From Shewanella frigidimarina (GTDB lineage Bacteria; Pseudomonadota; Gammaproteobacteria; Enterobacterales; Shewanellaceae): a stretch of DNA of 64,000 nt. The notes under the pieces are model-generated. The model was given only the letters and a program-made list of their open reading frames with translations. It searched no databases and was not told the DNA's origin. Of the stretch, positions 1-10,512 are shown piece by piece. The DNA lies in assembly GCF_003797125.1 (NCBI RefSeq), contig NZ_RKKE01000003.1, forward strand, positions 248,001-312,000. The letters are read 5' to 3'. The number at the start of each line of letters is the position of its first letter. The first letter of the stretch is position 1. The position numbers were made by a program, and so were the translations under genes.

Positions 1-2724
1 CAGGTACCACGACCCTCCGAGATAATTTTGATGTCTCCTGCGTAAAACGAAATGGTTTTCTTCACTAGTGCCAAACCCATACCACTACCTTCAATTTCGT
101 CTCTGGATTTTAACGTTTGAAACATCTCAAGTGCTTTGCCTTGGTACGCTACCGGAATACCTGGGCCATCATCACAAATAGAAATAATGTGGTAAGTGTC
201 TGTTACTTTATATTTTAAATGAATAACGCCTGTGCTTTTGTCATGATGTTTAATCGCGTTATTGACTAGGTTTCGTAATACTAATTCTAGCGGAATTCTC
301 GGTAATCGACAGACAACGTTGCCTGTTTCACACACCAAAGAAAAACCATTATCCAAACAATTGAGCTCAAAAACATGTTGTGTTAACTGATCTAAATTGA
401 CGTTTTCCCATTGATATTCTTGGCGGCCAATGCGTGAGTAAGCTAATAAATCGGCCAACAAATTTTCCATTCGTTTAATTCGTTGTTGTAACAACTGTAG
501 GTGTTTTTGAGAGGCTTCAGGTAATAAATCTGCACAGTCTGCTTGGATCCATGATGATATTTGCCCAATAGCTTGTAGCGGTGATTTTAGATCATGGGAT
601 GCTACATAAGCATACTGATCTAGCTCTTGATTAGATTTTGACAGCTCGTCAACATAATGCTGCAATTCAATCGCTTTATCGTCTGCCTGTTTGAGTGCAT
701 TGGTGAGTGATATTTTGGCATTTTTACGATCTGTTATATCGCGCACAACACCAGTGAACATACGTTGGTCGTTGAGAACCATCTCACTAATGGCTAAATC
801 GACAGGAAACTCAGTGCCATCTTTGCGTTTGCCTGTCACTTCGCGTCCTATGACTCTCTGTTCCGAATTTGCAATGTTTAAAAAAGGTTCTACGTTAGCT
901 GCGGAATTTTTATCAAATTCAGGCATTAATTGAGTCACATTTTTATCCAACACTTCATCAGCTGTATAACCAAACATTTTTACCGCAGCTGGATTAAATG
1001 TTTTTATAGTGCCTGAAACATCAATGGTAATAATGCCATCAACAACTGTTTCGAGAATAATTCTAACTTTGGTTTCGTTTTCTACTATCTTTTGCTGCGC
1101 CTTTTGGGTTTCAGCTAGTGAGATACTCAATGCTCGCGTTTTTTCGGTTACCAAATTTTCAACAATTACTTTTCGGTTAATTAGCGATAAAAGAAATAAT
1201 CCCATCAGAGTACTAATAATAAAACCTGCAACAATCACAAGCCATACTTCTTGCCCTTCAGTCATGAGCACACTTTCTAATGTTGGAGAGAGTTGGATTA
1301 ACCATGTGCGCTCAGCAAACTGAAGTTCACCCTGCCAGTGGATATTAGACTCACCTAAATTATTTTCGAAAAACTGCATGGGTGTGGAGCTATCAGTAAC
1401 ATCCAAAATTTTAATGCTGACACTGTCTAAATTGTCATTTAACGCTGATCCAAGCAGCTCTTTTGCGCGATAAACGGCAGATATTAAGCCTAGGTTTCGT
1501 TCATCATGAGTCACGATGGGTGTCAGTAATAAAAAAGCGAATTGTTTTTCTGTTTCTTGTACCAAAGTAATAGGTTCTGTAGCGACTGAACGCCCAAGTT
1601 CAAGCGCATGATTGATGGCACTTCTACGCCCAGGGTGCGACCCTATGTCGAATCCTAAGGCCGCTTTATTGGATGCTAATGGGGCAATATAATAAACCGG
1701 ATAATAGCGGTCTCTTGTTGTGGCAGTAATCAAATCACCTGATGAATCACGTTGTGTAAAGTGATAATCTTTTTCCTGTTGAATGCTCATACGTTGCTCA
1801 TAAACATTTCGTTCAGAGTTATTCACCTCAGGTATCCAAGAAAGAGCATGAGTACCTGGAATATAATCATAAATACTTACCGTATATTCTTGAAATTGAT
1901 CAAAACTAATTGAATCAAATAAGCTAAAGATACTTACCATGGTTTGTGAGGCGTGAAGAATATTCTCAGTTTGTTTATGAATAGCGGTCAGCATTCCTTG
2001 GGCTTTTGCGTCAAAGATAGCCTGTTGTTTTACGAGTTGATCTGTGCGAGTTAATGAAAAAAGGGTAATAACAACCGCAATCAATAATAAGTACGGCACA
2101 AAAAAGGAGAATAATTTAGTCTTACGTTGTGGCAATAAATTCAAGGAAATGATGACAGGACAAAAAATAAAAACGCCAATCGTATCTGCAAACCACCAAT
2201 TTAACCAATATGACGACAAAAAGCTTGTCTTCTAACTGACCTGCAATCTGCAGCGCAACCACACTAATTGACGCGGAAATAATACTGGCAACGGGTGCGG
2301 ATGTTAATACGAACAAGCTAATAGCCTTAAACGAAAATAAATCTTGTAGTGGTAAAACAAATCTACGCACAAGCCAGATAGCTATAGCAGCTTGAAAAAC
2401 AGCCCCAGATGCAATGATGAAAGGGATCCACCATACAGTGCTAGGCTCTAACCAAGCATAATTAAGAAAATTCATAGTGACAGTGAACGCGCCAAAGAAA
2501 ATGCCAAGCAACGTCCAGTACCCAAAACGTAAACCAACGAGTAACGCAAAACCAGCGGCAGGCCAAATTGGACTGGTAAAGCCAGACTCAATAACAAAAT
2601 AACTTGCTAAGACTCCAAAAAACCAATAACCAATGGCTGAAAAAAAGACCCTGATAGCAGATATATAGTTTGAAGGAGTGGTAGATGGGGATAACCAAGA
2701 ATATACTTTACTGAGCTGCGGCAT
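1..2724 (-). pseudogene. MASE1-CHASE-PAS sensor histidine kinase, frameshifted and cut by window edge
   Basis: This is a membrane sensor kinase read leftwards and running off base 1. The first frame (to about 2215) encodes a MASE1-type multi-helix membrane domain, starting best at the ATG of 2724 behind an AGGGAAA ribosome site (an upstream ATG at 2766 has none). Near 2215-2224 the frame breaks. The next frame, without a stop to base 1, continues with MASE1 residues (LNWWFADTIGVFIFCP), a CHASE-type extracellular part, a transmembrane helix, a PAS domain (NPAAVKMFGYTADE), the HisKA H-box HDLKSP near 590, and the ATPase N-box (NLVNNAIKHH) and G-boxes (DDGPGIP, GSGMGLAL). A run of five T where four would restore the frame marks the likely lesion, so this is either a true pseudogene or a homopolymer error. 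The ligand is unknown. What lies beyond the ATPase domain is outside the window. Confidence 0.85.
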
Positions 2725-3060
2725 AATTTTCCCTATGAGTAGCGTAAAAGTTGGTCCTAATGACATCCATTTGTTGTTATTAAATCTACTTTAAAATCGA
2801 TTAAGGCGATGCATTAACAATCAATCAACACTTTTACAATTTTATTTTAGCTTAAAAATCACGCTAAAACATCATTATTTAACCAGCTTGAATTGATATA
2901 ACCGCGAAGTAGAATGTGAATAATAAATTCACTGGCAGACCCTAGTCATTTATCGTTGTAACAAACATCCTCCTCGACTGATACACAGAAAACCTTGCCA
3001 AAATTGCTCATAAAATGGCAATTATTTAAATTCATTGATGGATAATAGTCATTTGATAGC

Positions 3061-3094
3061 GTTTATTATCTTGAACAGCAATCAGATAATAAAC
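3061..3094. repeat. Perfect 11-bp inverted repeat
   Basis: GTTTATTATCT (3061-3071) is mirrored exactly by AGATAATAAAC (3084-3094) across a 12-base loop. The stem is AT-rich and has no T-run typical of intrinsic terminators. It could act as a transcription-end hairpin for the leftward 3191-5908 gene or as an operator for the kinase further left. Confidence 0.6.
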
Positions 3095-3112
3095 TGAAAT
3101 TGATAATAAAAT

Positions 3113-3143
3113 GCAGGGGTTAAGTTAAATCGGACAACCCTGC
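3113..3143 (-). terminator. Possible terminator of the GGDEF/EAL gene
   Basis: GCAGGG (3113-3118) pairs with CCCTGC (3138-3143). Read leftwards, it lies about 50 bases past the stop of the gene ending at 3191 and is followed by a T-rich stretch (GCATTTTATT). The stem is short and the loop long, so support is modest. Confidence 0.4.
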
Positions 3144-3190
3144 TCAGAAGCGGTTAACAATTGCATTATGTTAATGCGCACCATTATCCA

Positions 3191-5908
3191 TTAGTTAGTG
3201 ATTACAGCGTATTTATGATAAGCATCATCAGCATTCATCGGTTTAGAAAAATAATACCCTTGTGCAACATCGCAATGATGTTCAATCAAAAAGTCTAATT
3301 GGTCTTGTAATTCAACTCCCTCAGCCGTGACACATTTACCTAATGAATGCGCCATGTTTATCACCGCTTTTACCACGGCTTGATCTTCAGCTGAATGAAT
3401 TAGATTTTGGATAAATGACTGATCAATTTTTAACATTGTTGCTGGCAACGACTTGAGATAAGCAAGTGATGAATAGCCCGTGCCAAAGTCGTCGATAGCC
3501 ACATGAATATCAGCTTGAATAAGCTTTTGTAAAATCTCAATTGATTGCTCAGGAATGGCCATCAATGCGGTTTCGGTGATTTCAAACTTAAACCACTTTG
3601 GTTGCGCGCCAGTCGCTGTAATAATAGCCAATAAATCGTCAGCTAGGTTTATGTTCATCAATTCTAGCGCAGACAAATTAACCGATACTCTTTTGAAATC
3701 GAAATGTTGTTCATGCCATCTAACAAGTTGTTGGGATACAGTTTGGAGCATCCAACGGCTTAACTCGAAAATTAAACCGGTATTTTCAGCAATTGGAATA
3801 AATTCAGCCGGAGAGATCATCCCAAATACGGGGTGTTGCCAGCGCATCAACGCTTCAAATCCAGCTAATTCCTGATTGGGTAAATGAATTAAGGGCTGAT
3901 ACACTGCAAATAATTGATATTGTTCAACAACATTTTCAGCTAACGCTTTGCGTAATCCTTGTTCAATAACGAGACGACGCTTATTGTGTAGTGCTTGTTG
4001 TTTGTTACAAAATGCCACGCCGTTCGGTCTTTTCTTGGCTTCATATAACGCTGAATCTGCTTGACTTAATATCGCTTCAGCATCTTGGCCATCTTCAGGA
4101 AAAAGACTAATACCCACGCGGCATCCTAAAATAATCGTTTGTTCTAAAAATTCAAAATGATGTTGAAATACATCGACTAATTCTGTCGCAATAACATTAG
4201 CATCATCAGCTGATGTATTGGGCAACGCAATACAAAATTTATCTCCGCCAAAACGCGACACTGTGAAGGTTCCTTTCAGCGTAGTACTAATGCGTGTAGC
4301 CGCCTGCTGGAGAATATAGTCACCAGCACTATGGCCAAAGTTATCGTTAATAATTTTAAAACGAGTGAGATCTAAAAAAAGTAATGCCAAGGTCTGTTGA
4401 TTTTGCAAACATGTTTGAATATTTTCGTCGAGTAATATTTTAAAAAAGTAACGGTTAATTAAGCCTGTTAAGTCATCATAGTGCGATAACTGATACAACA
4501 TATCTTGTTGCTGTTTACGCGATGTCACATCGTGGGCAATACCTTCACAACCAATACATTCACCATTATCATCATACATAGGGCGTTCAAGCACCTCAAA
4601 GGTATGAATAATGCCATTAGCCGCAAATATTTCCATTTCAAATGGAGCTAATTTTTCGCCGTTAATAATGCGCTGAATATATCCTGAGATAAGTTTGTTT
4701 TTCGGATTATCCGTTAAATACTTATAGTAATACTCACCAAAACCAGAAATAGTAAGCCCCAAAATATGAGTAACCGATGGGCTAACGTATTGTATAAACC
4801 CTTCGATATCGTGTTGATAAAAAATATATTCATCTTCTAACGACTCAACCAAACCACGGTATCTATTTTCGCTAATGGTAAGCTGAAGCGTCCGTTCCAA
4901 GACGTTTTGTTCAAGATTATTTTTTAATTCGTTTAATGCCATATTGGCATTTGCAGTATTAATATTAGCAATGGTTAAGGCTTGATTATTCCGTCTAGCT
5001 TGCAAAATCCACACACTAAGCAACAAAATTAATACACCTGCCACCGCCGCAAACTCAATCAAATCTTGGTAATCTTTCGGCAGTGTAATGTTTGCCCCCC
5101 AGGCTTCATTAATGGCAATTTTTTCAGCAGAGCTCAACGAGCTCAACCCTTTCTGCATAATACTGGCTAATATAGGAAAATCATTTCTGACTGCGATTGA
5201 TTCATTAGCATTGTTTTTTTCATAAAAAGCGACAAATTTTAAATCGGAAAATGAATACTTTAACTGGTAATAATTAGCAGCAGCAAAAAAGGTAATAGCC
5301 GCATCAGCTTGATTTGCCTGAACGGCTTCCATTGCTTCACGCATATTATCAACAAGAAATGGGGTCACACTGGGAAATTCATCGATAATTTTATCGGTAT
5401 ATTGATAACCTTTTACTAAGGCTATGGTTTTATGTGCAATATCACTGCGGTTATGAATATGATGCTTGTTTTTTTTGCCGATAATGACCAACGATTTATA
5501 CACTATTGGGCTAGTGAATAAGAATTTTTTTTCGCGGTTAGGTGTGTTAACCATGGTCAACACAATATCAATGTCCTTTTTCTGCAGGTTTTTTACAATA
5601 TTTGGCCAGCGAGTTTCATCACTTAATTCAAATTGAATATTTAATTTTTTACCCATTAGAAATAAGGTATCAATTGCCATACCAACAATTTGACCGTTTT
5701 CATTGATATAGCTGTAAGGAGGGAAATATCCATCAACGCCAACACGAATGGGTTGGTGCTCGCTCAACCACTGTAATTCGTTTTCATCAAGTGTTATAGG
5801 CTCAATAACGCCCTTCTCGACTGTATCTGCGCGGGTAATACTTGTAAATAACAACAATAACAATATACAAAGAAAGACATTTGCATACGCATTTGGTTTA
5901 TTTGACAT
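3191..5908 (-). CDS. Periplasmic-binding-domain / PAS / GGDEF / EAL c-di-GMP protein
   Basis: A 905-residue membrane signalling protein that is likely a ligand-controlled cyclic-di-GMP phosphodiesterase. Order: signal peptide (1-27), a family-3 solute-binding domain of the amino-acid/BvgS type (about 50-275), one transmembrane helix (284-303), a coiled coil (305-350), PAS (350-465), GGDEF (475-630) and EAL (650-895). The cyclase signature reads GGDKF (554-558) instead of GG(D/E)EF, so cyclase activity is doubtful. The EAL domain keeps EAL (685-687), EITE, DDFGTGYSS, KIDQSF, AEGVE and QGYYFSKP, the residues expected for metal and c-di-GMP binding, so hydrolysis is probable. The gene stands alone. 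The sensed ligand cannot be read from sequence; polar amino acids are the usual ligands of the family. Confidence 0.9.
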   Translation of the reverse strand: MSNKPNAYANVFLCILLLLLFTSITRADTVEKGVIEPITLDENELQWLSEHQPIRVGVDGYFPPYSYINENGQIVGMAIDTLFLMGKKLNIQFELSDETRWPNIVKNLQKKDIDIVLTMVNTPNREKKFLFTSPIVYKSLVIIGKKNKHHIHNRSDIAHKTIALVKGYQYTDKIIDEFPSVTPFLVDNMREAMEAVQANQADAAITFFAAANYYQLKYSFSDLKFVAFYEKNNANESIAVRNDFPILASIMQKGLSSLSSAEKIAINEAWGANITLPKDYQDLIEFAAVAGVLILLLSVWILQARRNNQALTIANINTANANMALNELKNNLEQNVLERTLQLTISENRYRGLVESLEDEYIFYQHDIEGFIQYVSPSVTHILGLTISGFGEYYYKYLTDNPKNKLISGYIQRIINGEKLAPFEMEIFAANGIIHTFEVLERPMYDDNGECIGCEGIAHDVTSRKQQQDMLYQLSHYDDLTGLINRYFFKILLDENIQTCLQNQQTLALLFLDLTRFKIINDNFGHSAGDYILQQAATRISTTLKGTFTVSRFGGDKFCIALPNTSADDANVIATELVDVFQHHFEFLEQTIILGCRVGISLFPEDGQDAEAILSQADSALYEAKKRPNGVAFCNKQQALHNKRRLVIEQGLRKALAENVVEQYQLFAVYQPLIHLPNQELAGFEALMRWQHPVFGMISPAEFIPIAENTGLIFELSRWMLQTVSQQLVRWHEQHFDFKRVSVNLSALELMNINLADDLLAIITATGAQPKWFKFEITETALMAIPEQSIEILQKLIQADIHVAIDDFGTGYSSLAYLKSLPATMLKIDQSFIQNLIHSAEDQAVVKAVINMAHSLGKCVTAEGVELQDQLDFLIEHHCDVAQGYYFSKPMNADDAYHKYAVITN

Positions 5909-6405
5909 TATTAGTTGTTCCTGGTGTTTGTATAGCCAATGCTAAAACTAACACCGGTAAAATGTAATCAATTTGTTAATATCGAATTAAATAGTACCAC
6001 ATTTAAAACAATAGCTTACGCCTTTAAATATTAACTAAAACTTTTCAACTGCTTAGTCGTGTACATTTAAATGACTTTGATAATTTATTTATACTAAAAA
6101 AGACCACTGAGATACAAATTTTAATGAATATTTTTGCCAGTAACCTTTTGTGAACTGCATTTTTGTGATCAAGCGCTCAACCATACGGTTTATGTCGAGC
6201 TAGGGGGTGAACGGTAAGCCAAGCAATATTAGTACTGCCATCGGTGTATTATTATCTTGTAATAGACAAGCTGCATCCATGCAGTCGTCGGTAACTGCTC
6301 CTGCGTTACTCTAGCTCCTGCATCCATGCAGTCGTCATTTAAGTCTACTATCAGGATTTTGGTTGAGGTTTATCCGTTATCGCTAAGTAATAACAGCACA
6401 GTCGA
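5909..6405. other. Intergenic region with a dispersed-repeat copy
   Basis: About 500 bases between two leftward genes. Apart from the direct repeat at 6271-6336 I see no coding signal. The part next to 5908 is AT-rich and presumably carries the promoter of the GGDEF/EAL gene. Confidence 0.6.
6271..6336. repeat. Shewanella-type short dispersed repeat
   Basis: The 19-mer CTGCATCCATGCAGTCGTC occurs at 6271-6289 and again at 6318-6336. Each copy contains the imperfect palindrome CTGCAT-CC-ATGCAG, and the two are separated by TAACTGCTCCTGCGTTAC-like sequence. The arrangement resembles a repeat I recall as dispersed between Shewanella genes; that family assignment is from memory and not tested here. 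Confidence 0.6.
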
Positions 6406-7182
6406 TTATTGACTGAAGCTTAACTCACTAAACGACAACGACATCTTGCCTAATCCTTGATATTCAATTTGCAGAGGTTTATCCATGTCGACTTTAAGTA
6501 CACCGCAATAAGAACCGGTAATTATCGCTTGGCCGGCTGTAATCTCAATGCCTCGAGCGGTTAAAAAATTCACTAACCAGTACAAAGGTGATGCAGGTAA
6601 ATCACACGGATGACAACCGTCATAGGTATTGGTAGTTTGTTGTTGAGTGACCGTTATTTGGAATTTGCTAGCCATCAATGCCTTAGCTTTGTCAATTTCT
6701 GGGCCTAAGTACAACCCCTGATTACTGAGTCCGTCTGCCAACTTTTCAACAAATGTGGCTGAATAATCTCGGCTAAATCGTTGTTGAATTAACTCCAATG
6801 CCATGTGAGTAGCGCTAATTTGTTGATCGATTTCGGTATCAGAGTAATGACAATGAGCCTCAAAGGTTTGACCAACAACAAAAGCGATTTCAGGCTCAAT
6901 TAGGGCACGCTTTGCAGATGATAAAATGGCACATTCTTGTTGATTGACAATGGCATCAGCCAAAATAGGTGCAACAATCAAATCGCCATTGTCTCGGGGC
7001 GTTAAACATTTCCAGCCAGTAACACGATGCTGATTCAAGGCAATCATCGCGACTTGGATTTCAAGTGCCGTTTCAATACTGTCTATATGCTGTTCAGGTA
7101 GTAAATTTGACACAGGACTAACACAATGCATTTGTGAAAAGAGATGTTTGGCAATGTCGTTTATATTCGTTTGTTGAACCAT
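6406..7182 (-). CDS. 2-keto-4-pentenoate hydratase-like protein (FAH superfamily)
   Basis: A 258-residue cytoplasmic enzyme of the fumarylacetoacetase / 2-oxopent-4-enoate hydratase family, the size usual for MhpD/DmpE/DmpH proteins. Visible hallmarks are GWKC near residue 57, the metal-binding EPEIAFVVG segment near 96, the helix HMALELIQQRF and the C-terminal GQAIITGSYCG turn. In known pathways such enzymes hydrate 2-oxo-4-enoates or decarboxylate 4-oxalocrotonate during aromatic-ring breakdown. No ring-cleavage genes lie nearby, so its substrate here is open. The start ATG at 7182 has only a weak ribosome site (GGTTTCCT is on the opposite strand). A 15-bp repeat array lies 100-180 bases upstream. 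Confidence 0.85.
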   Translation of the reverse strand: MVQQTNINDIAKHLFSQMHCVSPVSNLLPEQHIDSIETALEIQVAMIALNQHRVTGWKCLTPRDNGDLIVAPILADAIVNQQECAILSSAKRALIEPEIAFVVGQTFEAHCHYSDTEIDQQISATHMALELIQQRFSRDYSATFVEKLADGLSNQGLYLGPEIDKAKALMASKFQITVTQQQTTNTYDGCHPCDLPASPLYWLVNFLTARGIEITAGQAIITGSYCGVLKVDMDKPLQIEYQGLGKMSLSFSELSFSQ

Positions 7183-7284
7183 TACGGTTTCCTATGGCGA
7201 TAGTGAAATACTTTAACAAGCGAAGCATTATTCGCGAGTAAGTGATTATTATAAATAAATATTCGGTTAGTACTAACGCCACAC

Positions 7285-7359
7285 ATTAGTCACTGCAGTA
7301 TCGATGTTAGTGACGTTAATACTAGTAGCGTTAAAGTTAGTCGCGTTAGTGTTGATGAC
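7285..7359. repeat. Degenerate 15-bp tandem array
   Basis: Consecutive 15-mers ATCGATGTTAGTGAC, GTTAATACTAGTAGC, GTTAAAGTTAGTCGC and GTTAGTGTTGATGAC run from 7300 to 7359, with a poorer copy at 7285-7299. The copies share a GTTA...GT.G/AC pattern but differ from each other by several bases. The array lies in the gap upstream of the leftward hydratase-like gene. Confidence 0.65.
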
Positions 7360-7409
7360 ACCTCACAAACACCCACAGTATTAAAGCTAGCATGAAGTTA
7401 ACTATCAGG

Positions 7410-8573
7410 TTATCCGGCTTTGCGTTGTTTTAACTGTGCTTTAGTTTGCTCAAACCACTGATAAACAATCTCGCGTGTTTGCTCCGATGGCATTGCATTA
7501 GACGCGCCTCTAATCTGGTCGATTTCGCACATCAACGGCTGGGTTTTAGTGATTTTGATACCAATAGTCATTCGTTCAGGCTTAGCCATTTTAAACGCAC
7601 AATAATGTCCGTTGGCAATGCTTTGATGATAAATAGCGATACAGTGACCTTGTTCCAGGCCTTCTGCAACGAGTTCATCATAACGGCTAATAGCCATAAT
7701 TTGACCATTGGCTTTAAGTAATTGCGGATAGGCGATATCAGCATTTTGTGGGCGGGCATTAACTACCGATATTTCATTGCGCTCAAGCACCCAGCGATCA
7801 TGTAACTGGCGTAAATCTTCAATCGACGGTAATTGACTAACCCGTTGTAGCGGATCGAAAACCCCTAGCGCGACGCCTAAATGCAAAGTGTCATTCAAGT
7901 ACGCCATTAATTTACTTCGTCCTTGTTGCTGATTAAACGCCAAATCGAGCCCAAGCGGAGTGCCAGTAAAAAATGGGTACATGTGATCAACACTCAGAGC
8001 ATTTAAGTTAATCTGTGGATAATGCTTAAAACGACTAAAGTGTTAAAATCGCACATCTAATTGACGTTTAACATGCAGTAAATCGGCTTCTCGTTCATAG
8101 GTTAACGTTAACTTATCAATAAACTTAAGCGCTGCTTTACTGCTGTGATAGCCCAGCGCCGTTAAAATCTGCCGCTGACCAAGTAAACAAAATTCAAGCG
8201 CTTGTTGATTATCGACACTGCATTGCTCGCAAATCAGTAATAACAACACCGGTCTGCTGAGTAATATCTGTAATGCGGGTTCACAATTAGCTGCCAGCCA
8301 CAACATTTGGTATTGATGCTCTGCAAAAGGCTGAGTGATCTTCAACAAATGTTGCGGAATAGTCGCCAACCAGGCTCGACCAGCTTCGCTTTGAGTCACT
8401 AAATCAAGTCCTAGCCCTAACCCGCCTTCAAGTTGCTCATTAGATTGATGATTAAAGGTTCTAAATCCAGCTAAGCCATTATCCCAGCAGTGTAATTGAA
8501 CATCATAATCAAAACCCAATTCGCGCATAGGGATGAATAACGCACCAGTCATGTCGACTCCTAAAACAACCAA
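7410..8573 (-). pseudogene. PcfJ-like protein interrupted by an in-frame stop
   Basis: Two leftward reading frames (8043-8573, 176 aa; 7410-7982, 190 aa) are in the same frame and separated only by TAA at 8043-8045 plus 20 stop-free codons (reading HFSRFKHYPQINL...). They therefore look like one gene of about 387 codons with a single nonsense change. The C-terminal half has a pattern like PcfJ-family proteins: GHCIAIYHQSIANGHYCAF followed by an IDQIRGASNAMPS segment. The N-terminal half is leucine-rich and helical without a motif that I know. PcfJ proteins are poorly understood. If the downstream ATG (7980-7982) is used, a shorter protein could still be made, but no good ribosome site precedes it. 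Confidence 0.65.
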
Positions 8574-8697
8574 ATCAATAATGTAGCTGATATTGAAACT
8601 TATTCGGCATCAGATTCTATAACAATCGATTCAACCGCGCAGATATCAGCCAATTTACACGGTTCGATACTTCCCTAACACAAGGTTAACGCCATTG

Positions 8698-8749
8698 TCT
8701 GCTATATAAGCAGATTATAAATCGACAACTTAGCACTAACCTGTATAAT
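8698..8749 (+). promoter_or_regulatory. Promoter of ybiT with upstream palindrome
   Basis: TCGACA (8722-8727) and a perfect TATAAT (8744-8749) are separated by 16 bases, matching sigma-70 elements. Just upstream, TCTGCT-ATATA-AGCAGA (8698-8714) is an exact inverted repeat that could be an operator. The transcript would begin near 8756, about 100 bases before the ATPase start. Confidence 0.65.
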
Positions 8750-8855
8750 CCGCGGCCTATTTACTTACATATACTTATGTCTGTCTTATTCACACGTGGC
8801 TGTTGTCTTGCCGTTTGTTGATAAATATTCAGTAGTACACAGTTGGAACATTGCT

Positions 8856-10457
8856 TTGATTTCTACCGCTAATATCACCATGCAGTTTGGCCCTGAGCCA
8901 TTATTTGAAAACATCTCGGCTCAATTTGGTCACGGTAACCGTTACGGTTTAATCGGCGCAAATGGCTGTGGTAAATCCACGTTTATGAAAATTTTGAGTG
9001 GTGCTTTGGCTCCAACATCAGGAAACGTGTCGATTACGCCAGGCTTTAAAGTCGGTACGCTTAGTCAAGATCAGTTCGCGTTTGAACAATATAGTGTTGT
9101 CGACGCTGTGATCATGGGTGATGTCGGACTGTGGAAAGTAAAACAAGAACGTGACAGCATTTATGCAAAAGCAGAAATGACCGACGAAGACGGCATGCGA
9201 GTAGGCGACCTAGAAAGTCAGTTCGCGGAAATGGACGGCTACACAGCTGAAAGTCGCGCTGGTGAAATTCTGTTAGAAGCCGGTATTGAAGAGTCATTTC
9301 ACTTTGGTTTAATGCAACAGGTTGCTCCAGGTTGGAAATTGCGCGTGCTATTAGCACAAGCTTTATTCGCTAACCCAGACATTTTGTTACTCGACGAACC
9401 TACCAACAACTTGGATATTCATACCATTAGTTGGTTGGCAACAGAGCTAAACAAACGTAAATGCACCATGATCATCATTTCGCACGACAGACACTTCTTA
9501 AACTCTGTTTGCACCCACATGGCTGACATCGATTACGGCGAATTACGTGTTTACCCAGGTAATTACGAATATTTCTTAGCTCAATCTGGGCTAATTCGTG
9601 AGCAACTGTTAGCAGGCAACGCCAAGAAAAGCGCTGAAATTGACGAGCTGCAAGACTTCGTTAACCGTTTTGGTGCTAACGCATCTAAAGCAAAGCAAGC
9701 TAGCTCACGCGCTAAAAAAATGGACAAAATTAAGTTAGATGATGTTAAGTCATCTAGCCGTATTACCCCATCAATTCGTTTTGCAGAAAGCAAAAAACTG
9801 CATCGCCAAGCACTCGTACTTGAAGAGTTGTCACACGGTTTCGACGAAGTGTTATTCGAACACGGCGACCTTATTCTTGAAGCGGGTTCTAAACTGGCGA
9901 TTATTGGCGAGAATGGCGTAGGTAAAACTACCCTTTTACGCTGCTTAGTAAATGAACTGCAACACAATCATGGCCGTATTAAATGGTCTGAAAATGCTGC
10001 GATTGGTTACTGCCCGCAAGACAGCACCGCTGACTTTGATAATGACATGACTTTATTTGATTGGATGTCATTATGGCGCACACCAAAGCACAATGATTTG
10101 ATGGTTCGCGGCATGTTAGGTCGTCTGTTATTTTCTGATGACGATGCCAATAAAAAAGTTCGTAACTGTTCTGGTGGTGAGAAAAACCGCCTATTATTCG
10201 GTAAGTTAATGATGATGGATATTAACGTACTGGTAATGGACGAGCCAACCAACCACATGGACATGGAAGCGATTGAAGCGCTAAACCAAGCCTTGAAATT
10301 ATTTGAAGGCACATTAATATTTGTCAGCCATGACCGCGAATTTGTGTCATCTTTGGCAACGCGTATTATTGATGTAAAAGGCAAAAAATTGATAAACTTC
10401 CAAGGTACATTTGATGAATACCTTGCAAGCCAAGCTGAAGCAGAAGCCCGAGGTTAA
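8856..10457 (+). CDS. ybiT: ABC-F family ATPase, YbiT type
   Basis: A soluble ABC-F protein with two nucleotide-binding domains and no membrane helices; family members act on the ribosome and are often translation factors. Walker A motifs are GANGCGKST and GENGVGKTT; Walker B/Q regions read [11 protein letters not shown] and [11 protein letters not shown]; the second signature is NCSGGEKNR, while the first signature position reads VAPGWKLR, as in YbiT. The frame is open from GTG/ATG-like codons at 8796, but homology to YbiT begins at [12 protein letters not shown], so I place the start at TTG 8856 (533 aa, close to the 530 of E. coli YbiT), with a weak GGA eight bases upstream. A strong promoter precedes the gene and a strong terminator follows it, so it is monocistronic. 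Confidence 0.93.
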   Translation: MISTANITMQFGPEPLFENISAQFGHGNRYGLIGANGCGKSTFMKILSGALAPTSGNVSITPGFKVGTLSQDQFAFEQYSVVDAVIMGDVGLWKVKQERDSIYAKAEMTDEDGMRVGDLESQFAEMDGYTAESRAGEILLEAGIEESFHFGLMQQVAPGWKLRVLLAQALFANPDILLLDEPTNNLDIHTISWLATELNKRKCTMIIISHDRHFLNSVCTHMADIDYGELRVYPGNYEYFLAQSGLIREQLLAGNAKKSAEIDELQDFVNRFGANASKAKQASSRAKKMDKIKLDDVKSSSRITPSIRFAESKKLHRQALVLEELSHGFDEVLFEHGDLILEAGSKLAIIGENGVGKTTLLRCLVNELQHNHGRIKWSENAAIGYCPQDSTADFDNDMTLFDWMSLWRTPKHNDLMVRGMLGRLLFSDDDANKKVRNCSGGEKNRLLFGKLMMMDINVLVMDEPTNHMDMEAIEALNQALKLFEGTLIFVSHDREFVSSLATRIIDVKGKKLINFQGTFDEYLASQAEAEARG

Positions 10458-10512
10458 CCTCTTTTTGGGCATGCGATACTCAATGTCCATTAACGGATAA
10501 CATCGTTAAAGT

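Larger units (their letters stand above)
2767..3190. other. Intergenic region with two hairpins
   Basis: There is no gene here. The stretch separates two leftward signalling genes. It holds a perfect 11-bp inverted repeat and a weaker terminator-like stem (both listed separately) close to the end of the GGDEF/EAL gene; the remainder is AT-rich with no coding signal that I can see. Confidence 0.6.

Noticed and set aside
9112-9967. Antisense reading frames inside ybiT
   Set aside because: They are mirror frames of a strongly conserved coding sequence, with no independent start signals.
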